Shown here in pieces: positions 24,968-33,322 of a stretch of 40,066 nucleotides of DNA (within the stretch, counting starts at the first letter, position 1; each line of letters opens with the position of its first letter). A program made the translations under genes and the position numbers. The notes under the pieces are model-generated. The model made no database searches. It saw only the letters and a list, made by a program, of their open reading frames with translations, and was not told the origin of the DNA. The stretch is from an uncultured Collinsella sp. (GTDB lineage: Bacteria > Actinomycetota > Coriobacteriia > Coriobacteriales > Coriobacteriaceae). Location of the stretch: assembly GCA_902497025.1 (NCBI GenBank), contig CABVDJ010000021.1:1-40066 (forward strand). The letters are read 5' to 3'.

Positions 24968-25549
24968 CTAGCGCCTCGCATGGGCGCCGATCGGCCGAGT
25001 CGCATGGCGCACCAACGCCGCTGCCAGCAATACCAACAGCATGGCGGTGACATAGCCCGCAGCATCGAATCCTAAATCGATAACGTCGAAATGCCTGCCG
25101 GGAACAAAGATCTTATGCACCTGGTCGCCAACGGAGCAGGCAGCGCAAAAGAGCAATACGGGCACGCAACGGGAGCATACGCTCCACGGACGCCTGGAAA
25201 AGCAAACCACGACCACCGAGGCGAACAATCCGACGGAGAAAAACTCTACGGTATGGGCAACACGACGGACGTTCGTGCCCACCCACATGCGAATGGAAGC
25301 AAGTCGGCCAGACCGGACATTCGAGGCAGCCGAATCGGTGCCCCCGGTCATTCCGTTCTCCGTCTGGGCTTCACCCGTGGCATCGACAGCCTGAACGCCC
25401 GTAGCCTGGCCCTCCACCACACGCGCGGTGGACTCGCTCAGCAACGACGTCTCCACCGCATTTTGCTCCGTCAGCACCCAGATGCCCGCCAGCGTTGCAG
25501 CGAACAGAACGATCGCGGTCCATCCGATTATTTGTTTTACGCGCGCCAA
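24968..25549 (-). CDS. VanZ-like membrane protein
   Basis: The start is a TTG at 25547-25549 (minus), supported by AGGAGG 7 bp upstream and no other suitable in-frame start; 193 residues. One N-terminal membrane helix (IIGWTAIVLFAATLAGIWVL) is followed by an outside Ser/Thr/Gly-rich loop of about 55 residues. Three further helices follow. The family signature is clear: RRVAHTVEFFSVGLF, DQVHKIFVPGRHFDVIDLGFDAAGYV. VanZ proteins give low-level teicoplanin resistance in enterococci, but most homologues have unknown roles. There is no glycopeptide gene context here. Confidence 0.85.
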   Translation of the reverse strand: MARVKQIIGWTAIVLFAATLAGIWVLTEQNAVETSLLSESTARVVEGQATGVQAVDATGEAQTENGMTGGTDSAASNVRSGRLASIRMWVGTNVRRVAHTVEFFSVGLFASVVVVCFSRRPWSVCSRCVPVLLFCAACSVGDQVHKIFVPGRHFDVIDLGFDAAGYVTAMLLVLLAAALVRHATRPIGAHARR

Positions 25550-25654
25550 GGGCCAACCTCCTTTTTTTGAATATCAGCGAGTGTAGCCCCAAATGGCATT
25601 GTCACCGTATCAAAATTTGAATCGCAACAGGAAGCGACAAAGCGACGCAAACCC

Positions 25655-26260
25655 CTACCCCGCCTCGCGCATCCAGCGATCGAACGTCCCCACGCACACG
25701 CCCAGGCACTTTGCTGCCTGGCTGCGGGTAATATCGCCCGCCTCATAGCTATCGCGCACCAGCTCAAACTGAGGAGGGCATGGCTTGCGAGGCCGGCCAA
25801 ACCGCACCCCTCGCGCCCGCGCCGCTGCAATTCCCTCCGCCTGGCGCCGATGGATATTCTCGCGCTCCACCTGCGCCACGTAGCTCAGCAGTTGCAGCAC
25901 AATATCGGCAATCAGGGTGTTGGTCACATCCGGCGCGCCGCTGGCCCTGACGCGCGTGTCAAGCAATGGCATGTCCAACACCACAATGGCAACCCCGAGC
26001 TCCTTGGTAATGCGCCGCCATTCCTCAAGAATCTCGGAGTAATTACGACCAAGTCGGTCGATAGAAAGAACCACCAGCACGTCCCCGTCTCCCAGGACGT
26101 GCAGCAGCTCGCGATAACGCGGTCGATCGAAGTCCTTGCCGCTCGCATGGTCGGCATAAATATTCGCCGAGCCCACGCCATAGGCGCCCAGCGCATCCAG
26201 CTGCCGATTAAGGTTCTGATCGCGCGAACTCACCCGCGCATAACCGTACACCGTCGCCAT
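25655..26260 (-). CDS. Serine recombinase (resolvase/invertase type)
   Basis: The start is ATG at 26258-26260 (minus), 201 residues. The catalytic domain opens MATVYGYARVSSRDQN (nucleophile Ser11) and carries the active-site arginines in LSIDRLGRN. A long helix (VAQVERENIHRRQAEGIAAARARG) and VRFGRPRK lead to a C-terminal helix-turn-helix (DITRSQAAKCLGVCVGTFDRWM). Small serine recombinases of this size resolve transposon cointegrates or invert segments. No transposase or obvious crossover sites adjoin it, so it may be a solitary survivor of a mobile element. A 37-bp palindrome begins 21 bp upstream of its start. Confidence 0.92.
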   Translation of the reverse strand: MATVYGYARVSSRDQNLNRQLDALGAYGVGSANIYADHASGKDFDRPRYRELLHVLGDGDVLVVLSIDRLGRNYSEILEEWRRITKELGVAIVVLDMPLLDTRVRASGAPDVTNTLIADIVLQLLSYVAQVERENIHRRQAEGIAAARARGVRFGRPRKPCPPQFELVRDSYEAGDITRSQAAKCLGVCVGTFDRWMREAG

Positions 26261-26280
26261 CTCATCCCCGCTTTCTTGTA

Positions 26281-26317
26281 AACCTGCCAAAAAGGGACAG
26301 GTTTATTTTGGTAGGTT
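26281..26317. repeat. 37-bp palindromic element, copy 1
   Basis: AACCTGCCAAAA (26281-26292) and TTTTGGTAGGTT (26306-26317) pair with one mismatch around a 13-bp centre containing GGGACAGGTT. The centre and length are shared with the copy at 38466-38502. It is just upstream of the recombinase gene. Confidence 0.85.
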
Positions 26318-26391
26318 TTACCTCTCAAATAGCAGGTAAGCGGGCGGCCGAGCAGACGGCAAGGTAGCCACGATTCAAATGCGGAGGGCGG

Positions 26392-26411
26392 TCCCGAAAG
26401 GCTGCCCTCCG
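26392..26411 (-). terminator. Hairpin after rnr
   Basis: CGGAGGGC (26392-26399) and GCCCTCCG (26404-26411) frame a compact stem 26 bp past the rnr stop codon; GGTC/GGCT inner bases may also pair in part. On the minus strand CATTTGAATC follows, a poor T-tract. Confidence 0.45.
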
Positions 26412-26437
26412 TTCCTCCACCATGAGTCGGGATTTGG

Positions 26438-28573
26438 CTAATGGATAAGCTTAAAGTCCAGGTGTCCACGCGTGGTATTGACGCGCGAGACCTCGATGAT
26501 CACGCGCTGCCCCAGCTCGTAACGGGTGCCCGTGTCGGCACCCGTGAGCGTTAGCGCGTCCTCGTCGAACTCGAACCACTCGTTGCCCAGGCTCTTAATT
26601 GAAACCAAACCTTCGACCTGCGTCAGGTCCAAGCGCACAAAGAGGCCCATGCTGCTAATCCACGAGACGGTTCCGGCATAGCGCTCGCCCAGACGGTCCT
26701 CATAGTACTGGGCAATCTTGATCTTTTGCGTCGCATGGCTGGCGGCATCTGCCGCGCGCTCGGCATCGCTGCATGCGCGGCAGATCTGCGGCAGAATGCG
26801 CGGCAGCGACTCGCGCCCCTTGCCGATCAACCGCGGCGTACGGACCAAGGCGTCCTTGCCGCCGAGCTGCTCATAGGCCAACTGCAGTTTGAGCACGCGG
26901 TGCACCACCAGATCGGGGTAGCGACGGATGGGACTCGTAAAGTGACAGTAGCACGGCGCGGCGAGCGCAAAGTGGCCCTCGTTGCGCGGCTTGTACAGCG
27001 CGCGCTGCATGCTGCGCAGAAGCAGCGTGTTAACGAGCGGTGCGTTGGCCGTACCGGCGGCAGCATCGACTGCAGCCTGCAGCTCATCGGGACTCCCCAG
27101 GGCAATACCGGCAGCACGGCGATCGTCGATAATGCCTAGCTGCGCCAGCGCAACGGCGGCACCGTGCAGGCTATCGGGGCTCGGATCCTCATGCACGCGA
27201 TAGCAGGCCTCGATATCACGGTCTGCCAGCCACTCTGCAACGCACTCGTTGGCGAGCAGCATGGCTTCCTCGATAAGCGACGTGGCACACGAACGCTCAC
27301 GCGCCACAATCTGCACGGGTACTCCGTCCTCATCCAATAGAGCGCGAATCTCGGCCGTGTCAAAATCGACTGAGCCGCGGGCGCGACGAATACGACGGCG
27401 AAGTTCGGCGAGTTCGTTAGCGGCGACAAGGAAATCGCCGAGGTCGATGTTGTAGCCGCGAGCGGTCTCCTCGCACGCAAGACCGCGCTCAAGCGCTTCC
27501 TCGCGCGAGGTCTCGGCAGCCGCAACATCCTCGGCCGCACCCTCCAGCACCGAATACTCAACCGCGCCGGCACGCACCAGCAGCGCCTCGGCGCCGTCAT
27601 AGTCCATACGCACACGCGAGCGAATCACGCTGGGGTACGGATCGTAATGCCGCACGCGACCCTGCGCATCGAGCTCGATATCGACGGTAAACGCAAGACG
27701 GTCCTCGTCAGGGCGAAGCGAGCACAGGTCACAGGACAGGCGTTCGGGCAGCATAGGAAGCACGCGATCGGCCAGATACACCGATGTCGTGCGATGGCGA
27801 GCCTCAAGATCAATATGCCCGTCCCAAGCCACATAGTGTGAAACGTCGGCGATATGCACACCCAGCTTATAGCCACCCTCGGGCGTGCGCTCCAGCGAAA
27901 TGGCATCGTCAAAGTCGCGCGCGTCGACCGGGTCGATCGTGATGACAAAGCGGTCGCGCAGATCGCGGCGGAGCGGGTCCTTAAGCGCCGCGGACACATC
28001 GAGCGAAAGCCCCTCGGCCTCGTCTAGCGCGGCCTCGGGATAGCTATCGGTATAGCCGTAACGCGCCATCACATATTGAACGCCCAAATCGGGCGCGTCA
28101 TCTCCGCCAATGCGGCGTTCGATCGTCACAGTGCCCGATTCCAGGCGCGTCGGGTAGGTCAAAATGCGCGCGACAACGGCATCACCCGGGTGGACGCCCA
28201 GGCGATCTGCCGAGGTATCCTCGGGCAGAATGAAGAAGTCGGCCTTCAGGCGCGAATCGAGCGGCTCGATCACACCGAGCGGACCGGCGGTCTGGTACGT
28301 ACCCACCACGCTTATGGCTGCGCGCTCAACCACGCCTTCGATCACGGCGCGCCGCTCACCGTGCGGGTTGTTCTTAATGCTCACGGCAACGGTATCGCCG
28401 TCCATGATCTCACGCTTGCCGCGACCCATGACCTTGTAGTCGCCATTCTCGGTTATGACATAGGCACTGTGCTCATGGAGCTGCACGCGCCCGGTCAGGC
28501 TCGGACGGCGTTCGCTGCGCACCGGCCCGCGCTTATTGCGAGCTCCACGCTTATGCTTGTTATTGCGCCCCAT
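26438..28573 (-). CDS. rnr: Ribonuclease R (RNB-family 3'-5' exoribonuclease)
   Basis: The ATG at 28571-28573 (minus) follows AGGAGG; 711 residues. A basic N-terminus (NKHKRGARNKRG) leads into cold-shock-type OB domains. The RNB catalytic domain follows with DPVDARDFDDAISL (metal-binding aspartates), HIADVSHYV and CHFTSPIRRYPDLVVHRVL. A C-terminal S1 domain (YAGTVSWISSMGLFVRLDLTQVEGLVSI) completes it. RNase R degrades structured RNA processively and helps tmRNA-mediated quality control, which fits smpB lying 4 kb away, although not in an operon. The N-terminal helix-turn-helix of some RNase R proteins is absent. Confidence 0.94.
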   Translation of the reverse strand: MGRNNKHKRGARNKRGPVRSERRPSLTGRVQLHEHSAYVITENGDYKVMGRGKREIMDGDTVAVSIKNNPHGERRAVIEGVVERAAISVVGTYQTAGPLGVIEPLDSRLKADFFILPEDTSADRLGVHPGDAVVARILTYPTRLESGTVTIERRIGGDDAPDLGVQYVMARYGYTDSYPEAALDEAEGLSLDVSAALKDPLRRDLRDRFVITIDPVDARDFDDAISLERTPEGGYKLGVHIADVSHYVAWDGHIDLEARHRTTSVYLADRVLPMLPERLSCDLCSLRPDEDRLAFTVDIELDAQGRVRHYDPYPSVIRSRVRMDYDGAEALLVRAGAVEYSVLEGAAEDVAAAETSREEALERGLACEETARGYNIDLGDFLVAANELAELRRRIRRARGSVDFDTAEIRALLDEDGVPVQIVARERSCATSLIEEAMLLANECVAEWLADRDIEACYRVHEDPSPDSLHGAAVALAQLGIIDDRRAAGIALGSPDELQAAVDAAAGTANAPLVNTLLLRSMQRALYKPRNEGHFALAAPCYCHFTSPIRRYPDLVVHRVLKLQLAYEQLGGKDALVRTPRLIGKGRESLPRILPQICRACSDAERAADAASHATQKIKIAQYYEDRLGERYAGTVSWISSMGLFVRLDLTQVEGLVSIKSLGNEWFEFDEDALTLTGADTGTRYELGQRVIIEVSRVNTTRGHLDFKLIH

Positions 28574-28650
28574 GGCGCCTCCTAACTATCGATTGCGAAC
28601 TCCAAAGAGTCTACCCAAATGATTCGCTTTCCTGCCGTCCCCTAGGGATC

Positions 28651-28685
28651 AAAAAAACGGGCCGCCCCATAAGAGACGACCCGTT
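28651..28685 (-). terminator. Terminator of the ftsE-ftsX operon
   Basis: AACGGG (28656-28661) pairs with CCCGTT (28680-28685); with G-U pairs the minus-strand stem extends to 13 bp. A run of seven T follows on the minus strand. It lies between the ftsX stop and the rnr start. Confidence 0.88.
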
Positions 28686-28709
28686 GGAAGGGATGAATTC
28701 CAGGCATGC

Positions 28710-29630
28710 CTACACGCGCAGGTAGCGGCGCATGGCGATGGCAGAACCAAAGAGACCGATAATCACGCCGACCAGAATCAGCGCAGCATAGGTCACCAGG
28801 TAGTACTGCATCGGCAGGGCAAACGACATCCAGCCGATGCTCTCCTGCAGACGCGGAATCATCAGGTTGCGCAGCAGCTCCAGAACGCCGATGGAAAGCA
28901 GCGAGCCCAAAATGGCCTGCAGTACGCCCTCGGTGATAAACGGGCCGCGAATGAAACCGTTGCTGGCGCCGACCAGACGCATAATCGCAATCTCACGACG
29001 ACGCGCCGTGATGGACAGGCGAATCGTGTTGTTGATGAAGATGAATGCGATAAAGGTCAGAAGGCCAACGAGCACCACGGCGGCGATGCGGATGTAGTTG
29101 GTCACCTGGAACAGGCGGCTCACTCCCTCCTGGCCGTACAGCACGCTCGCGTTGACGTCGCCGTCATCCGCGATCTTCTGGAAATCGGCATCCTTCTTGA
29201 GCTTCTCTGCCGTGCTCTCAACCTTGGACGGATCGTCCATCTCAATTGCAAACGAAGCCGGCAGCGGGTTCTGGCCGTCGAGTGCGCTCATGGTGGCGTC
29301 GGCGTTGCCCGACATCTTGCTCGTATACTCGGCCAGCGCGTCGTCCTTGTCCTTATAGGTCACGGACTTGACGTTATTCCACGTCTTAAGCTCGGCCTCA
29401 AAAGCCTGAACATCGGCCTGATCGGCGTCATCGCTAATGAACGCGTTGATGACAACCTGATCCTCGACGGTGCCGATCACGGAGTTCAGCATCGCGGAGC
29501 CCATGATGAACAGGCCGATGATAAACAGCGAAAGGAAGATCGTGATGACGGCGCCGAGCGAGGTAGTCCAGTTACGGAAGAAGTGGCTGATTGCCTCTTT
29601 GAAGGAGTAGCCCACGTTAGTTGGTGCCAT
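28710..29630 (-). CDS. ftsX: Cell division protein FtsX
   Basis: The start is ATG at 29628-29630 (minus), which overlaps the ftsE stop codon by 14 bp; 306 residues. The layout is typical: cytoplasmic start (NVGYSFKEAISHFFRNWTTS), helix 1, an extracytoplasmic domain of about 120 residues (VINAFISDDADQADVQAF…), and three C-terminal helices. The family loop ITARRREIAIMRLVGASNGFIRGPFITEGVLQ lies between the second and third helices. FtsX forms a complex with FtsE that transmits ATP hydrolysis across the membrane to activate peptidoglycan hydrolases at the division site. Confidence 0.95.
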   Translation of the reverse strand: MAPTNVGYSFKEAISHFFRNWTTSLGAVITIFLSLFIIGLFIMGSAMLNSVIGTVEDQVVINAFISDDADQADVQAFEAELKTWNNVKSVTYKDKDDALAEYTSKMSGNADATMSALDGQNPLPASFAIEMDDPSKVESTAEKLKKDADFQKIADDGDVNASVLYGQEGVSRLFQVTNYIRIAAVVLVGLLTFIAFIFINNTIRLSITARRREIAIMRLVGASNGFIRGPFITEGVLQAILGSLLSIGVLELLRNLMIPRLQESIGWMSFALPMQYYLVTYAALILVGVIIGLFGSAIAMRRYLRV

Positions 29631-30837
29631 AGTTGCCGTAACCTCCCCTCTCCTGGTCGCGGATAACGTGGCCGCCCTCAAGGGCGATCACGCGACGGTG
29701 CATGCTATCGACCATCTCGCGGTCGTGCGTGGCGACGATCACGGTGGTGCCGGTGCGGTTAATACGCTCGAGCAGCTTCATGATGCCCAGCGAGATCGCC
29801 GGGTCGAGGTTACCCGTGGGCTCGTCGCAGATCAGCAGCGGCGGACGGTTGACCATAGCGCGGGCGACGGCAACGCGCTGCTGCTCGCCACCGGAAAGCT
29901 GGTCGGGCAGCGAGTCCATCTGATCGGCCAGACCGACCAGACGCAGCACCTCGGGCACCTGGCTGCGAATGACGCCCTTGGGCTTGCCGATGCACTGAAG
30001 GGCAAACGCCACGTTTTCGTAGGCGGTCTTTTGCGGCAGAAGCTTAAAGTCCTGGAACACGGCGCCAATCTGGCGGCGCAGGAACGGAACCTTGCGGTTC
30101 TTGATCTTCATGAGATCCTGACCGGCAACCAGGATGCGGCCGCTCGTCGGCTTGACGTCGCGGTTGAGCGTCGACAGCAGCGTGGTCTTACCCGAACCGG
30201 AGTGACCGACCAGGAAGACGAACTCGCCCGGATAGATCTCGATGTTGATGTCGTCGAGTGCAGGCTTGTTGGGCTGTGCCGGATAGATCTTGGTGACATG
30301 CTCCATAAGGATAACGGGCTCGACACCGGCCTGCTTGGCCATCTTCTTGCGGCTGGCCTGCGGATCGATGGGCGCAAACACCGACGTAAAATCGGGGTTG
30401 TTGAGCGCGTTATCGAGGCTTGCGACCTCGGCTGCCTGATCGCTCTCGACCACCGGGGCAGCAGGCTGCGTGGGGTCGGGAATAGCGGCAAAGAGACCGG
30501 ACTGCGCAGGCTGAGGAGCCGGCGTCGCAGGGGCCAAGGGGTCGGGAATGCCGGCCATGGTAGGCTGCGGCGTGGCGGCACCAGCCTGAGGCTGCTCCAC
30601 GCGAGCGGTCACGACCTGAACGGGCTCAAAACCCGCCGTGCCGGAAAGCGCGACATCGCTGGTTGGATTGTAGGCAAAGGGATCGGATGCCGGCTGTGCC
30701 TGATCTGCCGGCTGAGCGGGGGCCTGAGCAACAGGCTGGCCCTCTGAATCCGGAGTGGCGAAACGACTGCCCTGGACGCCTGCCTGCGTCTTGGGGGCAT
30801 CATCGCCCGCACCGGAGGTACGGAAGTGGTTACCCAC
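29617..30837 (-). CDS. ftsE: Cell division ATPase FtsE with long N-terminal extension
   Basis: GTG start at 30835-30837 (minus) preceded by AAGGAG at 6 bp; 406 residues against about 220-240 for typical FtsE. Residues 1-~173 are low-complexity, rich in Pro, Gln, Ala and Asp, with repeated IPDP-like words, and should be disordered. The ABC domain follows: Walker A GHSGSGKTT (~211), Q-loop FQDFKLLP, signature LSGGEQQRVAVARA, Walker B LLICDEPTGNLDP, and the H-loop in ATHDREMVD. An internal Met166 would give a standard-length FtsE but lacks a clear ribosome site. FtsE powers FtsX during septal peptidoglycan remodelling. Confidence 0.95.
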   Translation of the reverse strand: MGNHFRTSGAGDDAPKTQAGVQGSRFATPDSEGQPVAQAPAQPADQAQPASDPFAYNPTSDVALSGTAGFEPVQVVTARVEQPQAGAATPQPTMAGIPDPLAPATPAPQPAQSGLFAAIPDPTQPAAPVVESDQAAEVASLDNALNNPDFTSVFAPIDPQASRKKMAKQAGVEPVILMEHVTKIYPAQPNKPALDDINIEIYPGEFVFLVGHSGSGKTTLLSTLNRDVKPTSGRILVAGQDLMKIKNRKVPFLRRQIGAVFQDFKLLPQKTAYENVAFALQCIGKPKGVIRSQVPEVLRLVGLADQMDSLPDQLSGGEQQRVAVARAMVNRPPLLICDEPTGNLDPAISLGIMKLLERINRTGTTVIVATHDREMVDSMHRRVIALEGGHVIRDQERGGYGNYGTN

Positions 30838-30943
30838 TGGTGCTCCTTATCGTCGTGCGTTTAAACTACATGAGCGCTTTGTATTTTAGCAGTATTAGCT
30901 TTGCTGCACATAAGAAGCATGGCGTGCTTAGGGATCCCGTCGG

Positions 30944-31062
30944 CCGGGCACAGGGTTGCTCTCCAAATCGTCCTCGGACATGTCGGAGCCCCCGCTGTGC
31001 GCTTCGCGCTGCGGGGGCTCCTCCGTCCTGCGGAAAAATTTGGAGAGTAACCCTGTGCCCGG
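30944..31062. repeat. 119-bp double palindrome upstream of ftsE
   Basis: Outer 25-bp arms (30944-30968 and 31038-31062, beginning CCGGGCACAGGGTTG) pair with one mismatch. Inner 10-bp arms GAGCCCCCGC (30986-30995) and GCGGGGGCTC (31011-31020) pair perfectly. The length and stability exceed an ordinary terminator. It lies about 100 bp upstream of ftsE, in the 500-bp gap between ftsE and the transketolase genes. Confidence 0.9.
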
Positions 31063-31193
31063 CCTGCGATAACTAAGGGGTCGCCGGGTTTATCTTGAGG
31101 TGCTGCATATACAACGCTGGAAGGGTCTGAATTGCGCTTTGTCGATATATGCCCTTTTTCCTGATGGGACCGTGCTTGAGGGGCGTCTTCATG

Positions 31194-31260
31194 AGTTGCG
31201 GTGAAATAGGGACTGTTTTACCAGTTAAAAGGTCTAATCAGTCCCTATTTCACCGCAATT
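31194..31260. repeat. 67-bp palindromic element, copy 3
   Basis: Arms 31194-31215 and 31239-31260 (22 bp, one mismatch, beginning AGTTGCGGTGAAATA) enclose a 23-bp loop unlike those of the other copies. It adjoins the transketolase terminator. Confidence 0.95.
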
Positions 31261-31265
31261 GAAAC

Positions 31266-31292
31266 AGGGGCGCTCTCCAAGAGAGCGCCCCT
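31266..31292 (-). terminator. Terminator of the transketolase operon
   Basis: AGGGGCGCTCTC (31266-31277) and GAGAGCGCCCCT (31281-31292) form a perfect 12-bp stem with a 3-nt loop, 50 bp past the stop codon. The minus-strand tail (GTTTCAATT) is only moderately T-rich. Confidence 0.75.
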
Positions 31293-31341
31293 GCCGGGTT
31301 TCCATAGTACTGGCGAAGCAGTCCTTGAGATCCGCCTTGCC

Positions 31342-32283
31342 TTAGGCCAAGAACTCCTTGGTGGTCGCCACGATGTTGGCCGCGTCCAGGCCGTACTTGT
31401 GCAGGAGCTCGGCACCCGGGCCAGACTCACCGAAGGTGTCGTTGACGCCGATCTTCTTGAGCGGCGTCGGGCACTGCTCGCACAGGACGTCGGCGACGGC
31501 GCTGCCCAGGCCACCGATCACGGAGTGCTCCTCGACGGTCACGACGTGGCCGGTCTTGGTGGCGCTCTTAACGATCAGGTCGGCGTCGATGGGCTTGATG
31601 GTGTGCATGTTGATGACCTCGGCATCGATGCCCTCGGCAGCAAGCTGCTCAGCGGCCTCGAGCGCCTCGCCGACCATCAGGCCGCAGGCGATGATGGTGA
31701 CGTCGGTGCCCTCGCGCATGACGATGCCCTTGCCCACCTCGAACTTGTAGGTCTCGGGGTCGTTGATAACCGGCGAGGCCAGACGGGCGAAGCGCATGTA
31801 CACGGGGCCGTCGCACTCGTAGGCGGCGCGCGTCACGGCACGGGCCTCGATGTCGTCGGCGGGAACGATCACGGTCATGCCGGGGATGACACGCATCAGG
31901 GCGATATCCTCGCAGCACTGGTGCGTGGCGCCATCCTCGCCCACCGAGATACCGGCGTGCGTGGCACCGATCTTAACGTTAAGGTGCGGATAGCCGATGG
32001 AGTTGCGGACCTGCTCAAAGGCGCGGCCGGCGGCAAACATGGCAAAGCTGCTCGCGAAGGCGACACGGCCGGTGGTTGCGATACCGGCGGCAACACCCAT
32101 CAGGTTGCTCTCGGCGATGCCCACATCGAAGAAGCGGTCGGGGCAGGCGGCCTTAAACTTGCCGGTCTGCGTGGCGGCGGCCAGGTCGGCGTCGAGGACC
32201 ACAAAGTCATCGTGCTCGTTGGCGAGCTCGACGAGGGCCTCGCCGTAGCTTACGCGCGTGGCGATTTTCTTGACGTCTGCCAT
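31342..32283 (-). CDS. Transketolase, C-terminal subunit
   Basis: The start is ATG at 32281-32283 (minus), one base after the stop of the N-terminal subunit; 313 residues. The pyrimidine-binding domain is clear (RFFDVGIAESNLMGVAAGIATTGRVAFASSF; THAGISVGEDGATHQ; IPGMTVIVPADDIEA), with the cofactor-activating Glu in GIAESN. The C-terminal transketolase domain follows (GLMVGEALEAAEQLAAEGI; VTVEEHSVIGGLGSAV). Split transketolases are common in Actinobacteria and Firmicutes; the two chains together form the thiamine-diphosphate enzyme moving two-carbon units in the pentose phosphate pathway. A related 1-deoxyxylulose synthase role is less likely because the subunits are split. Confidence 0.93.
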   Translation of the reverse strand: MADVKKIATRVSYGEALVELANEHDDFVVLDADLAAATQTGKFKAACPDRFFDVGIAESNLMGVAAGIATTGRVAFASSFAMFAAGRAFEQVRNSIGYPHLNVKIGATHAGISVGEDGATHQCCEDIALMRVIPGMTVIVPADDIEARAVTRAAYECDGPVYMRFARLASPVINDPETYKFEVGKGIVMREGTDVTIIACGLMVGEALEAAEQLAAEGIDAEVINMHTIKPIDADLIVKSATKTGHVVTVEEHSVIGGLGSAVADVLCEQCPTPLKKIGVNDTFGESGPGAELLHKYGLDAANIVATTKEFLA

Positions 32284-32284
32284 C

Positions 32285-33115
32285 CTAGAGCTCCTCTCCG
32301 GCGGCCGTGAGCTCTGCCATGGCCTGCTCAAACTGTTCATCGTTGGGGGCCTTACCGTGCCAACCCACCTGGTTCTCCATAAAGGAGACGCCCTTGCCCT
32401 TCGTGGTCTCGGCGATAATGGCGGTCGGCTGACCCTTGGTGGCGCGGGCCTCGGCAAAGGCAGCGCGGATCTGGTCGAAGTCGTTGCCGTCGGCGAGCTC
32501 CACCACATGGAACTTGAAGGCGCGGAACTTGTCGGCGAGCGGCATGGGGTCGTTGACCTCCTCGACGGGGCCGTCGATCTGCAGGCCGTTATGGTCGACG
32601 ATCACGCAGAGGTTGTCGAGCTGCTGGTTGCCGGCAAACATGGCGGCCTCCCAGACCTGGCCCTCCTCGCTCTCGCCGTCGCCCAGCAGGGCGTAGGTGC
32701 GATAGTCGTCGCCCCAGTGCTTGGCGGCAACGGCCATGCCCACGGCGGCGGAGATGCCCTGGCCGAGCGAGCCGGTGGACATGTCGACGCCCGGGGTGTC
32801 GTTCATGTTGGGATGGCCCTGCAGGTGGCTGCCGATGTGGCGCAGCGTCTCGAGATCCTCCTTGGGGAAGAATCCGCGCTCGGCGAGCACGGCGTACAGA
32901 CCAGGCGCGCAGTGACCCTTGGAAAGCACGAAGCGATCGCGGTCGGCCTTGCGGGGATCGGCCGGGTCGACGTTCATTTCCTCAAAGTACAGATAGGTCA
33001 TGATGTCGGCAGCGCCGAGCGAACCGCCCGGATGGCCGGACTTGGCAGCGTGCACGCCGGTGACGATGCCCTTCCTTACCTCGTTGGCAACCTTTTTGAG
33101 CTCTTCGTCGCTCAT
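32285..33115 (-). CDS. Transketolase, N-terminal subunit
   Basis: ATG at 33113-33115 (minus) after AAGGAAGG; 276 residues. The thiamine-diphosphate domain shows SGHPGGSLGAADIMTYLYF, LSKGHCAPGLYAVLAERG, STGSLGQGISAAVGMA and the Mg-diphosphate motif GDGESEEGQVWEAAMFAGN…DHN. It ends one base before the C-terminal subunit, giving tight translational coupling (TAG-G-ATG). The pair interconverts sugar phosphates between glycolysis and the pentose phosphate pathway. Confidence 0.94.
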   Translation of the reverse strand: MSDEELKKVANEVRKGIVTGVHAAKSGHPGGSLGAADIMTYLYFEEMNVDPADPRKADRDRFVLSKGHCAPGLYAVLAERGFFPKEDLETLRHIGSHLQGHPNMNDTPGVDMSTGSLGQGISAAVGMAVAAKHWGDDYRTYALLGDGESEEGQVWEAAMFAGNQQLDNLCVIVDHNGLQIDGPVEEVNDPMPLADKFRAFKFHVVELADGNDFDQIRAAFAEARATKGQPTAIIAETTKGKGVSFMENQVGWHGKAPNDEQFEQAMAELTAAGEEL

Positions 33116-33322
33116 TGTGCCTTCCTTTCATCCTCATTAGACAAAATGCGCACGGCACCGAAGGTAATCCCAACACAGCCGCAATGCACGTACGTCATTC
33201 ATTATGCTGGAAACTGATGGCTTTACCAGAGTTTTTATCATTATTTGAACAATTTAGCAGGCAGAACCGCTGATGAAACGGTTTATCAATGTGAACGTCT
33301 TTTGGATGGAACGCGGTAGACC

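Noticed and set aside
26281..26317. Recombination (res) site of the adjacent serine recombinase
   Set aside because: Position is suggestive, but a second copy lies 12 kb away beside secA with no recombinase, and there is only one palindrome where resolvases normally need several subsites.
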